Positions 1 through 8,633 of a stretch of 64,000 nucleotides of DNA are shown here, in pieces. How positions within the stretch are numbered: position 1 is the stretch's first letter; every line of letters begins with the position of its first letter. The stretch covers positions 204,304 through 268,303 of the forward strand of contig JAXDAY010000019.1 in NCBI GenBank assembly GCA_034679345.1. Direction: 5' to 3'. Source of the stretch: JAXDAY01 sp034679345. Its GTDB lineage: Bacteria > Eisenbacteria > RBG-16-71-46 > CAIMUX01 > VGJL01. The position numbers and the translations under genes are program-made. The notes beneath the pieces are model-generated. The model worked only from the letters and a program-made list of their open reading frames with translations. It was not told where the DNA came from and did no database searches.

Positions 1-10
1 GCACCAGAGG

Positions 11-44
11 AAACCGGGCCGCGGAGGGGGACTCCGCGGCCCGG
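11..44 (-). terminator. Intrinsic terminator of the C25 peptidase gene
   Basis: A perfect 13-bp GC-rich inverted repeat (positions 14-26 and 32-44) encloses a 5-nt loop. Read on the minus strand it is followed by TTT and lies 35 bases beyond the C25 peptidase stop. This is the arrangement of a Rho-independent terminator, although the T run is short. Confidence 0.7.
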
Positions 45-78
45 CGGCACGCAGGGGCCGGGTTTCCGATGCTGCAGC

Positions 79-3000
79 TCAGTGGAGTAAGACGAGCTTT
101 CGGACCTCGGACCTCCCACATGCCTGGAGCCGCACGAAGTAGATCCCGGCGGGGATCGGCCGCCCCGCGGAGTCACGGCCTTCCCAGGCGAGACGGTGGA
201 CGCCCGCCGGCAGGGCGGTCTCCGCGAGAGTCGATGCGAGGGCGCCGCGGACATCGTAGAGGCGCAGGACGACAGGTCCCGCCTCGGGCACGGCAAACTC
301 GATGGCCGCAGGGCTGCCGGCGCCGATCAGGATCGGGTTGGGGGAGAGCCGATCGATCCCGAAGCGCGGCTTCCAGCCGATGGGCTCCTCGATTGCCCCC
401 GCCGCCGGAAGGCTCTCGATCGAGAGATCGTCGATCGCCGCTTCGACGAGGGAGTCGAATGCGAGGTCGCTCGCGATGAAGCGGAAGCGGACGGCGGCGC
501 TGAGCTGGATATGCTCGGCCAGGACGAACTCCATGCGCAGCCATTGGTTCGCGCTCTCGGAGGTGCGCTCGAGATCCACCCAGCTCACCCCGCCGTTGGA
601 GCTCGCCTGGACCAGCCATGTCTCCTCGTCGGGCCACTGCGCCAGGTTGTTCGTGTACCAGCGCCAGTAGACGAGGCGGGGCTCGATGGCATCGGTGAGA
701 TCGAAGAGCGGGGATGTGAGAGTCGTCTGCCCCCCGTCGACGTCACTGAAGTTCGCGGTGCCGCCGACCACCCCCTGGCCCGTCACGAAACAGGCGGACC
801 CCTCCGGAGTGTGGTCGTCCTCTGTTTGCACCGGCAGGCCGTTGCGCCAGGTTCCGATGGGATCATCGCGCACCCAGACCCCCTGCGTGGCCGTATCGCC
901 GGGACCTCCCACGGTCCATCCCGAGTCGGTCTCGAAGATCTCCTCCACGAACGAGTCGATGCGCACGTCGAAGCCGGCCGCGAAGGCCTGGCCGCACCAG
1001 GTCGTTGCGGAGAGGTCGAAATGGACGATCGACTCGGTCGGCATCCGGATGTCGAGCGTGCCGAGGAAGGGGGGAGAGAGCTCCTCCTGGCCTCCGGGAG
1101 GCAGGAGGGGATCGCCCGAGGCGCTCCCATGGAGGCCGAGCATCGGCTCGGTCGTGGAGAGCACCGCCTCGATCTCGCGGCCTCCATCGGAGCCGGAGTT
1201 GGAGAGCATGACCCGGATGGCGAACGCCTCGCCTGGATCACACCGGCCGTCGCCGTTTCCGAACTCCTCGTCGTCGATCGACCAGGAGTGGAGCGCGAGG
1301 ACCGGCGCGTGGAGGGTGATGTCGAAGTCATCCTCCCACGGCTCGTGCCCGTCGCACGCCATCCCCATGTGGAATCGCACGGTCTCGAGATCGACGATGT
1401 CGAGAGGCACCTGGATGATGAAATCGTCGAGGTTCGTCCCGACGCTCTGGGCCGGAATCGTGCCGTAGCTGGCCGCGCCGTCGACGACCACGATCCGCGG
1501 GTCCGCGCAGGTCAGAGTGGCGCAGGCGTTCGAGGCCGGGATGTGGCCGATGTTCTCCAGACCGATCCGCAGCTGGGCGGTCTCTCCCATGTCGGCCTGG
1601 CCGTCGGCGTCGCCGATGCTGGCGTCGTCCGCCGTGTCGTCGTCGATCACGGTGGCCGACCATACGAGCCAGGGCTGCTGTCCCGGATCGACGGCGATCG
1701 TCCCTGTGCCGGGCAGGTAGTCCTTCTTGACGGCCTTGACGAAGAGGGGCGCCGGAGTCGTGGCGGCGGGATCGAGGGCCACCCGTCCGAGGAGGTCCGT
1801 CGTCGCCGTCACGCAGACGGAGAGGTCCTCGGAGTAGATCGTGACCGTGGCCAGGGCGACCGGGAGGGTCCCGGACTTCACGGTGACGATGTAGGCGCCC
1901 TGTCCCATCACGTACGAGCCGGAGTGGACCAGGCTCAGCTGCCCGAGGAGGCGGTTCCACTGCGGCATCGCCGGATCGCCGAGCAGGCAAAGCTCGTAAT
2001 GGCACCAGCGGTTCCACGGGTCCATCTGCCAGACGACGTCGGCCTTCGAGTCGACGTTCGCCTCTCCGGCGAGGACGATGCCCTCGCCGTAGACGGCGTC
2101 GACGAACTCTCTGTCGTAGTGCTGCGAGGGGCCGATGTCGTAGCCGGGGCAATACCAGCCGTAGCGGGTGCATCCCAGGAATGCGACGGCGCAGTTGTCG
2201 TCGAGGGTGAAGGCTTCGGAGAGAGCCTGCGAGCTGGTGTTGTCGAAGTTGTTCGAGTAGCAGCCCTGCGTCGACATGAAGATGTAGCTGTGGGTGAGGC
2301 CGTCGTTGGTGAAGTTGACGACGTCGGGATTCGACATCTTCATCCCGTAAGTCGTGTTCGAGTGTCCCAGATGATGGCTTGACGGAATGCCGGAGTTGAA
2401 CATCGCGATCGCGTCGGCGCCGGTCCATTCGTATCCCGGGGCGTCGCAGAGCATCAGCTTTTCGTAGCCGTTCGGATAGCCGGAGGTGCAGTAGCCCCAG
2501 TCGCAGCAGTAATCCTTCACATCGTCCATGTAGATGCAGGAGTAGGTCGGGATGTCGTCCATCCTCTCGCCCAAGAAGAGAGCGCGTTGCAGCTCGGAGA
2601 CGACCGGCTGCTCGACGTACATGGAGTTCTTGTGCATCCACTGCGCCAGCTCCGTCGGGTTCGAGGCGGTGATTCTCCCGGCCGCAAGCTCCCCGAGGAA
2701 GTCCTCCTCGCCCGGCTCGCCCCAGCGGTCGTCCCCGTCTGCGTTCCAGTCGCCATCGAGCGCCTCGAAGTAGCAGTCCCCCGGGAAGGCGTCGATCGTC
2801 CCGCCGGCGTCGACATAAAGGTTGCGCACCGGAATCGCGTTCGAGTCGCCGCCCAGCATGAGATAGCGCGTGTTCCAGTTGTTGTAGGCGTCGATGACGA
2901 AGTTGCGCAGCCGCTCGGCCGAGTCTCGGCCCGTGTAGAGCCCCTCGATTTCGTCGATCAGCATGATCTTGGCGCGCAGACCGCGGCTCGACTCGTAGGT

Positions 3001-3756
3001 GGCGAGCGCCTTGTAGGCATCGGCCATCGCCGAGGTCGTGACGATCACATACGGGTAGTTGTCCGGATCCAGCCGGCCGCCGAGCGCGGGGGCGGCATGC
3101 GCCGAGGCGTAGAGGTCGAGCGCATCTGGATTCGCGACCATCTCCCGGAGCCGGTCGATCGTCGCCTCATCGCGTCTGAGGTTTGCGATCTCCGTGCGGC
3201 TCGCCCCCGCGATCGGCTGCGTCTCGACCTCCAGCCGGACCCGGTCGCTCCACGCGATCCGTCCCGAGAGGGGCCGAATCGTGACGGGGTAGACGCGAAT
3301 GTAGGCGATCCGATGCCCCCACGCCGTCTGCTCGGAAACCAGGCGGGCCGCCTCCGGCGGGTAGGCGAGATCGCTTCCGTAGATCGCCGGATCGGGGAAG
3401 GTCGGAGGAAACGGACCCGGCTCGCTGATGGGTCGCGGCGTCGGCGCATGCGCGATCGCATAGGCGCCTTCGATCTCGCGGGGCGTCGCGGGGAATGCCC
3501 GGAAAGCGATGACCTGCTGCCCGGGCGGCACCAGAATCGCCGCTTGGCGCGCCGGGATCAAGGGAAGCCCCGGTTCGTTGAAGGTCGCGCATTGAGGGAT
3601 CTGGATGATTGCGGTTCGATCGGGCGTTTCGGAGATTTCCGGTTCCTCGAAAGCGAACTCCACGACGATCCGATCCGCGAGCGCCGCGGATGCGGCGGCT
3701 ACGATCCAAAGCGCGGCGACGGCTCCGACGAACCAAGAAGTCCTGCTGATGCGCAT
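79..3756 (-). CDS. Secreted C25 (gingipain-type) cysteine peptidase with C-terminal sorting domain
   Basis: Predicted exported cysteine endopeptidase of 1225 aa. The chosen ATG follows a GGGAG ribosome site and gives a signal peptide (MRISRTSWFVG followed by a hydrophobic stretch ending AALA). A pro-region precedes the catalytic domain. The likely catalytic His lies in HHLGH near residue 460 and the likely Cys in STQGCYSNNFD near residue 497, matching the gingipain His-Cys dyad. Beta-rich modules follow, with Asp-rich segments such as DDDTADDASIGDADGQAD. The last ~90 residues are a FlgD-like/type-A sorting domain (SPNPILIG, LYDVRG, GRPIPAGIYFVRL). In Bacteroidota this tail directs type IX secretion; use of that route here is inference. 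The gene is transcribed away from the methyltransferase at 3954 and ends at a strong hairpin. Family assignment is confident; substrate is unknown. Confidence 0.88.
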   Translation of the reverse strand: MRISRTSWFVGAVAALWIVAAASAALADRIVVEFAFEEPEISETPDRTAIIQIPQCATFNEPGLPLIPARQAAILVPPGQQVIAFRAFPATPREIEGAYAIAHAPTPRPISEPGPFPPTFPDPAIYGSDLAYPPEAARLVSEQTAWGHRIAYIRVYPVTIRPLSGRIAWSDRVRLEVETQPIAGASRTEIANLRRDEATIDRLREMVANPDALDLYASAHAAPALGGRLDPDNYPYVIVTTSAMADAYKALATYESSRGLRAKIMLIDEIEGLYTGRDSAERLRNFVIDAYNNWNTRYLMLGGDSNAIPVRNLYVDAGGTIDAFPGDCYFEALDGDWNADGDDRWGEPGEEDFLGELAAGRITASNPTELAQWMHKNSMYVEQPVVSELQRALFLGERMDDIPTYSCIYMDDVKDYCCDWGYCTSGYPNGYEKLMLCDAPGYEWTGADAIAMFNSGIPSSHHLGHSNTTYGMKMSNPDVVNFTNDGLTHSYIFMSTQGCYSNNFDNTSSQALSEAFTLDDNCAVAFLGCTRYGWYCPGYDIGPSQHYDREFVDAVYGEGIVLAGEANVDSKADVVWQMDPWNRWCHYELCLLGDPAMPQWNRLLGQLSLVHSGSYVMGQGAYIVTVKSGTLPVALATVTIYSEDLSVCVTATTDLLGRVALDPAATTPAPLFVKAVKKDYLPGTGTIAVDPGQQPWLVWSATVIDDDTADDASIGDADGQADMGETAQLRIGLENIGHIPASNACATLTCADPRIVVVDGAASYGTIPAQSVGTNLDDFIIQVPLDIVDLETVRFHMGMACDGHEPWEDDFDITLHAPVLALHSWSIDDEEFGNGDGRCDPGEAFAIRVMLSNSGSDGGREIEAVLSTTEPMLGLHGSASGDPLLPPGGQEELSPPFLGTLDIRMPTESIVHFDLSATTWCGQAFAAGFDVRIDSFVEEIFETDSGWTVGGPGDTATQGVWVRDDPIGTWRNGLPVQTEDDHTPEGSACFVTGQGVVGGTANFSDVDGGQTTLTSPLFDLTDAIEPRLVYWRWYTNNLAQWPDEETWLVQASSNGGVSWVDLERTSESANQWLRMEFVLAEHIQLSAAVRFRFIASDLAFDSLVEAAIDDLSIESLPAAGAIEEPIGWKPRFGIDRLSPNPILIGAGSPAAIEFAVPEAGPVVLRLYDVRGALASTLAETALPAGVHRLAWEGRDSAGRPIPAGIYFVRLQACGRSEVRKLVLLH

Positions 3757-3953
3757 CGTGGGTCTCCCTTCTACTCCCATTGCCTTCCTCCCTGCACACA
3801 AACCCCGAACAATTCTAGCAGATTCGAGATTCGGATGCTCGATCTTTGCTCGATCCTTGCCTGATCTTTGCTTGGTCGATGCGGGGAGGCAGGGTTTATC
3901 ATGGCGCGATCTGCCGGCGATGGACGGGCCGCGTCGGCCAGGCGGGAGGCACG

Positions 3954-4838
3954 ATGGCGCTTGAGGAAAGTGCGAAGAGGGAGGAGCCGACATCCGTGAG
4001 GCGGAGGAAGCGTTGGGGAATGGCGGCCGACAGCGACAAGCATCTCCTCTATGAGGAGGCGGTTCAGACCCCCGATGCGGATCTCGACCTGATCGAGCGG
4101 ATCTATCGCGGGAAGCGGGGCCGGGCGTTCCGCAGCCTCCGTGAGGACTTCTGCGGGACCGCCGCCCTCGCCTGCGCGTGGGTGGCGCGTCGCGCCGACA
4201 ACACCGCCATCGGAATCGATCTCCACCGCCCGACGCTCGAATGGGCCCGCCGAAACCATGTGCGCGGCTTGGGCGACGCGGCCGCGCGCGTGACCCTCGT
4301 CTGCGGCGATGTCCGCTCGTCCCACCGCCCGGCGGTCGATGTCGCGGTCGCCCTGAACTACTCCTACCAGGTCTTCAAGGACCGGAGAACGCTCGAACGC
4401 TACTTCCGAAACGTTCATCGCTCCCTCGCGCCCGGAGGGATCTTCGTCCTGGACGCCTTCGGCGGGACCGACGCGATGGGCACGATCGAGGAGAAGCGCG
4501 CGAATGGGGCGATCATCCGCTCCGACGGGCGCCGCGTCCCGCGGTTCGTCTATATCTGGGAGCAGGCCTCGTTCAATCCGATCGACCACAGGATCCTGTG
4601 CAAGATCCACTTCCGCTTCCCGGACGGATCCGAGTGGCGCAACGCCTTCGTCTACGACTGGAGGCTCTGGACGCTTCCGGAACTCCACGAGCTCCTGGCA
4701 GAGGCGGGTTTCCACGGCGTCGAGGTCTACACCGAGGGCTGGAAGGACGACACCGAGGTGCCGGACGGGGTCTACCGGCGGCGCCGGCGCTTCGAAAACG
4801 ACGCGGGCTGGCTCGCCTACCTGGTGGCCTCGAAGTAG
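3954..4838 (+). CDS. Class I SAM-dependent methyltransferase
   Basis: A 294-aa cytosolic Rossmann-fold methyltransferase. The ATG at 3954 is preferred over an in-frame upstream start because GGGAGG precedes it by four bases and the upstream extension has no recognisable content. The AdoMet site is modified: motif I is the segment around LREDFCGTAALACAW rather than the usual ExGxGxG. A GIDLHRPTLEWA strand follows, whose acidic residue should bind the ribose hydroxyls, then VCGDVR and VAVALNYSYQ. The late motif LAPGGIFVLDAFGG is typical of the family. The substrate cannot be inferred. It is divergent from the C25 gene, sharing a 197-bp intergenic region, and convergent with the repeat-protein operon ending at 4887. 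Confidence 0.85.
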   Translation: MALEESAKREEPTSVRRRKRWGMAADSDKHLLYEEAVQTPDADLDLIERIYRGKRGRAFRSLREDFCGTAALACAWVARRADNTAIGIDLHRPTLEWARRNHVRGLGDAAARVTLVCGDVRSSHRPAVDVAVALNYSYQVFKDRRTLERYFRNVHRSLAPGGIFVLDAFGGTDAMGTIEEKRANGAIIRSDGRRVPRFVYIWEQASFNPIDHRILCKIHFRFPDGSEWRNAFVYDWRLWTLPELHELLAEAGFHGVEVYTEGWKDDTEVPDGVYRRRRRFENDAGWLAYLVASK

Positions 4839-4886
4839 CCCGATCCCCCCCGCCGCGGCGCGAACCAGACCTCGGCTGCCGGTAGC

Positions 4887-7800
4887 TCAGAAGAGGACGA
4901 CCACCGAGCGTGCGCTGCGCCCCTCCGGCGTCACGACCCGGATCCAGTAAACGCCTGTTCCGGCGGTGGCTGCGGCGGGCCACCGGAACGAGCGGACCCC
5001 TGCGGGGAGCGGCCCCTCGTGCAGGATCGCCGACCGCCTCCCCGCGACGTCGAAGATCTCGATCGTCGCCACGACCGGCGCGGGAATGCTCACGCGGATC
5101 TCCCCGGACTCGGTAAACGGATTCGGCAAGTCGATCCGGACATCGGAGGCGGCGGATTCCGGGCCCGCCGGAGGAGGCGGCGCGACCTCGATGCGCGCCT
5201 CCGAGAGCGCGATCTCGGTTCGGTCCAGCCTGACGCCCTGCCCATCCGAGGCCTCGATCCACGAGGCGCCCTCATCGTGGCGAAGGCGCAGGAATCGAAT
5301 CTCCGCGATCGCCGCGACACCCGCGGGGATCGACCGCTCGAGCGTCAAGTCGGGGATGCAGCCGATCCGGATCCGCCCGTCGGCGGATGCGCGCGCCCGC
5401 AGGAAGTCCGCCCCTTGGAGCGAGGGCGCGAAGCCCAGGAACGCGAGTCGCGACGGATCGTGGCGAATCTCGCACTGCAGGGCGGTCAGCGGGTCCGATG
5501 TCTCGCAGCCGATCGCCACGCGGATCGTGTCGGGTCCGGTTCCTTCCGCCTCTCGCAGGACGATCCGGCCTCCCCCCTCGGCGGCGTGGGCGAGCGATGC
5601 GCGGGGCAGACCGTCGCACGCGGCAAAGGAGGCGCAATCGAGCGGATCGCCGGCGGTCGCATCGACGGCGCAGTCGAGAGGCAGGGGTGGGCAGTCTCCG
5701 AACTGGGCGCAAAGGCTCGCGAGGCAGTCGGCGATGTCGATGCGACCCGAATCGTCGGTGTCGGCGGCATCGAGGCAGGCGGGAGCTTCCCCGCCGGAGA
5801 ACTGGTGGGAGAGGCAGGCGATGACATCGGCGATGTCGATCCCGGCGTCGCCATCGGTATCGCCCCGGATGAAGGATCGCAGGGAGATCTCGATCGCGCC
5901 GTCGATGAGCGTGGGTCGATACTCGAGGCCGTCGCAGGAGGTCATCGTGTTGACCGGCGGCGTGGCCTCGATCAGATCGAGCAAGCTCGCTCCGAGCGGC
6001 GCATCGGCAGCCACATCGACGATCATCCGCAGGATCGGGCCGTCGCCCGCCTCGAGTTGCGGCGGGCAGCTTGCGCCGAAGTCGATCGTCGCCGCGGCGC
6101 AGCCGGCGGCGCAGCTCTTGGTGAAGCCGACGGCGTCGGAGGCGCGGGTCCCGTCGATCGAGAGATCAGTGCACTGGAGGATCGCCGGGTCGAAGCAGAA
6201 CTCGAGCGAGAGCGATCGTAGCGGCTGATCGTTTCGCGCCATCAGGGGGATTTCGAATCCGGTCGCGCCCTGGACGACCCGCAGGCTGTCCGGGAAGTAG
6301 TACTTCTCCCCGCATCCGATGCAGAAGACCGCGTCGCTCTCGTCGGCCACTTGCGTCACGAGGTCGCGGATCCGGATCCGATAGCCGGTCTTCGATCCGT
6401 CGCACATCTCCGCCGTCCACGGATGGGATCCGTCATTCGGAGTCGACTCGGCGATCACCTCGCAGAGGAGGCCGTTTCGCAAGAGCTGGATCTTCACCGG
6501 CCCCTCGCAGCTCGCCGAGCTCCACTGGATCGTCTGCGCGCTGCCCGGAGGGATCTCCTCTCCGCCGTTCGGGAAGACGACCGTGGGCCGGCACGCGACG
6601 ATCGCGAAGGGAGAGTCGCTCTCGTCGAAGCCGCCCAGCTCCAGGTCGGTGACGCGAATGCGGTATTCGTCCGAGAAACCGCCGCACCGGCTCGCGGTCC
6701 ACGTATAGCGGCCGTCGTTCGTCGTGCTGGAGCTGATCACGGCGCAGACCGTTCCGGCGCGCACGAGCTCGAGCTTGACCGTCTCGCCGCAGAAGCGCGA
6801 GCTCCATGTGATCTCGCGCGGAGTCGATTCCACCCATTCCTCTCCGCCGTTGGGGGAGACGACGGTTAGCTGGCAGGACGGGTCGGGGATCGAGAAGGCG
6901 GCGTCGCTCGCATCCGACGTTCCGGTCGCGAGGTCCGTGATACGAATCTTGTAGCCGCTCGTCGCCCCGGAGCATTGCTGCACGACCCACGAGAACGCGC
7001 CGTCGTTGGGCGTGCCCGCGCTGATCGTCGAGCAGAGCGTCCCGTTCCGCAGAAGCTCGATCTTCGCCTCCCCGCCGCAGTCGGAGGGGCTCCAGAGAAT
7101 CTCCCGAACGGATTCGCGCGGCCAGCTCTCTCCGCCGTTGGGCGCTTCGACATCGAGCCGGCAGATCGGGATCTCGAAGGGCGCGTCGCTCTCGTCGCAC
7201 TCTCCGCTGGCGAGATCGCAAACGCGCACGGCGTATCCGTCGCTCGAGCCCCCGCAAGACTGGACGATCCATGGATGCGAACCGTCGTTCGGCGTCTCCG
7301 TGGCGATCGTCGCGCAGACGGAGCCGGCGCGCACGAGCTCGAGCCGGACGAGATCCCCGCACTCGGGGGCATCCCAGAGGATGGTGCGTTCCGTCGCCTC
7401 CAGCCAGGATTCCCCGCCGTTGGGCGCCGAAAGCAAGGGCGCGCAGGGATCGATGCAGAACGTGCCGTTCGTCTCGCCGGCGAGACCCGAGGCGGCGTCG
7501 GTGACGCGGAGCTTGTAGCCGCACTCGCCTCCGCAGGGTTGCGCGATCCACTCGAACGAACCGTCGTTCTCGGTCCCGGAGGCGATCGTCCGGCAAACCC
7601 CGCCGTCCCGGACGAGCTCGATCGTCACGCTGGAGCCGCAGTTCGTGCTGCCCCAGAGGATCGAGACGGGGCTTCCCTGATCGAATCGGTCCTCGCCGTT
7701 CGGGCTCTCGACGAAAAGCTGGCAGCTTCCCGTGGGGATCGAGAAGGCCGCGTTGCTCTCGTCGGTTCGTCCACCCCCGAGGTCGGTGAGCCGGATGCGA

Positions 7801-8633
7801 TATCCGCTCAGCGCGCCGTTGCACTGCTGGGGGATCCATCCGAACGAGCCCGTGTTCGGCGCCGCCGCGGCGATCGTGTTACAGAGAATCCCCTCGCGAA
7901 GCAGATCGATCCGCATCGGGCCGTCGCACTGAGAGGAGCCCCAGGTGATCGTCTGCAGGGACCCCTGCTCCCAGCTCTCCCCGCCGTTCGGCGACGTGAC
8001 GGTGATCACGCAGTTGCTCACGGGAGGGCAGTCGTTCTCGCCCGGCGCGCCCCAGCGGACGACGCCGAAACGGGCGCAGTAGTCCTCCACGGGCGGGCTG
8101 GAGCCGTCGACGAACTTCGCCTCTCCAGTGCTCGGATACGCGCCGCTGCCGAATCTCGATTGTGGCCCCTCTCCGATCACAGCGAACCAGTAGAAGGGGA
8201 AGACCTTCTGCGTGGATGGGATCGAGAAGCTCACGAGGTTCCCCGATACTCCGTCGCCGCCGCCTTCGGGCCAGTCGAGATCGGGCAACTCGAGTATGCC
8301 GGGGCCGCAGGCGGCGTAGTCCTCGAGGTATCCCTGGCCGGCGGGGAGGTCGTGGTCGACGCCGAACTGGATCGTGGCGACGGAAGGATCGGCCTCGGGA
8401 CGGAAGGCGGCGAGGAACCAGACGATGGCGATCTCCTCCTCGGGGAGCTTGCTCGTCGTGGGGTTGAGCTGCTCGCAGATCTGCGGGAGCGCGCTCGCGC
8501 AGTAGTCGGCGCTGCTCGTGTAGATGATCGCATTGTCGGTGTGGACCACGAGGGCGCCGTTGGCGTTGCGCCCCGCGCGCGCCGCGCCGACGGCGAGACA
8601 GGCGAGAAGTCCGCAGAAGATGACGGCTCTCAT
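4887..8633 (-). CDS. Secreted multidomain protein: six Cys-rich Kre9/KNH-like repeats, cohesin-like and dockerin modules, sorting tail
   Basis: A 1248-aa exported protein. The ATG at 8633 overlaps the upstream stop (ATGA) and follows GGAGG, giving a clean signal peptide (MRAVIFCGLLACLAVGAARA). The order of parts is: an N-terminal domain of unknown function (~1-210); six ~95-aa repeats opening with Cys-x-x-x-V-x-S-P-N-G-G-E and ending in S-D-x-x-F-x-I; a cohesin-like beta domain; a dockerin with two Ca-binding loops (GDTDGDAGIDIAD and ADTDDSGRIDIAD); a second cohesin-like segment; and a C-terminal FlgD-like sorting domain (LPNPFTESG, FDVAGR, GTGVYWIRVV). Each repeat has four conserved cysteines, suggesting disulfides outside the cytoplasm. 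It is co-transcribed and coupled with the 13-repeat protein, so the two probably act together on the cell surface. Role as adhesin or scaffold is inference. Confidence 0.85.
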   Translation of the reverse strand: MRAVIFCGLLACLAVGAARAGRNANGALVVHTDNAIIYTSSADYCASALPQICEQLNPTTSKLPEEEIAIVWFLAAFRPEADPSVATIQFGVDHDLPAGQGYLEDYAACGPGILELPDLDWPEGGGDGVSGNLVSFSIPSTQKVFPFYWFAVIGEGPQSRFGSGAYPSTGEAKFVDGSSPPVEDYCARFGVVRWGAPGENDCPPVSNCVITVTSPNGGESWEQGSLQTITWGSSQCDGPMRIDLLREGILCNTIAAAAPNTGSFGWIPQQCNGALSGYRIRLTDLGGGRTDESNAAFSIPTGSCQLFVESPNGEDRFDQGSPVSILWGSTNCGSSVTIELVRDGGVCRTIASGTENDGSFEWIAQPCGGECGYKLRVTDAASGLAGETNGTFCIDPCAPLLSAPNGGESWLEATERTILWDAPECGDLVRLELVRAGSVCATIATETPNDGSHPWIVQSCGGSSDGYAVRVCDLASGECDESDAPFEIPICRLDVEAPNGGESWPRESVREILWSPSDCGGEAKIELLRNGTLCSTISAGTPNDGAFSWVVQQCSGATSGYKIRITDLATGTSDASDAAFSIPDPSCQLTVVSPNGGEEWVESTPREITWSSRFCGETVKLELVRAGTVCAVISSSTTNDGRYTWTASRCGGFSDEYRIRVTDLELGGFDESDSPFAIVACRPTVVFPNGGEEIPPGSAQTIQWSSASCEGPVKIQLLRNGLLCEVIAESTPNDGSHPWTAEMCDGSKTGYRIRIRDLVTQVADESDAVFCIGCGEKYYFPDSLRVVQGATGFEIPLMARNDQPLRSLSLEFCFDPAILQCTDLSIDGTRASDAVGFTKSCAAGCAAATIDFGASCPPQLEAGDGPILRMIVDVAADAPLGASLLDLIEATPPVNTMTSCDGLEYRPTLIDGAIEISLRSFIRGDTDGDAGIDIADVIACLSHQFSGGEAPACLDAADTDDSGRIDIADCLASLCAQFGDCPPLPLDCAVDATAGDPLDCASFAACDGLPRASLAHAAEGGGRIVLREAEGTGPDTIRVAIGCETSDPLTALQCEIRHDPSRLAFLGFAPSLQGADFLRARASADGRIRIGCIPDLTLERSIPAGVAAIAEIRFLRLRHDEGASWIEASDGQGVRLDRTEIALSEARIEVAPPPPAGPESAASDVRIDLPNPFTESGEIRVSIPAPVVATIEIFDVAGRRSAILHEGPLPAGVRSFRWPAAATAGTGVYWIRVVTPEGRSARSVVVLF

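Noticed and set aside
196..2382. Long plus-strand open frame opposite the C25 peptidase
   Set aside because: It mirrors the GC-rich codon pattern of the peptidase on the other strand and has no domain, signal or ribosome site.
4878..4892. GGTAGCTCAG, similar to a tRNA D-arm
   Set aside because: No acceptor stem, anticodon or T-arm can be drawn around it.
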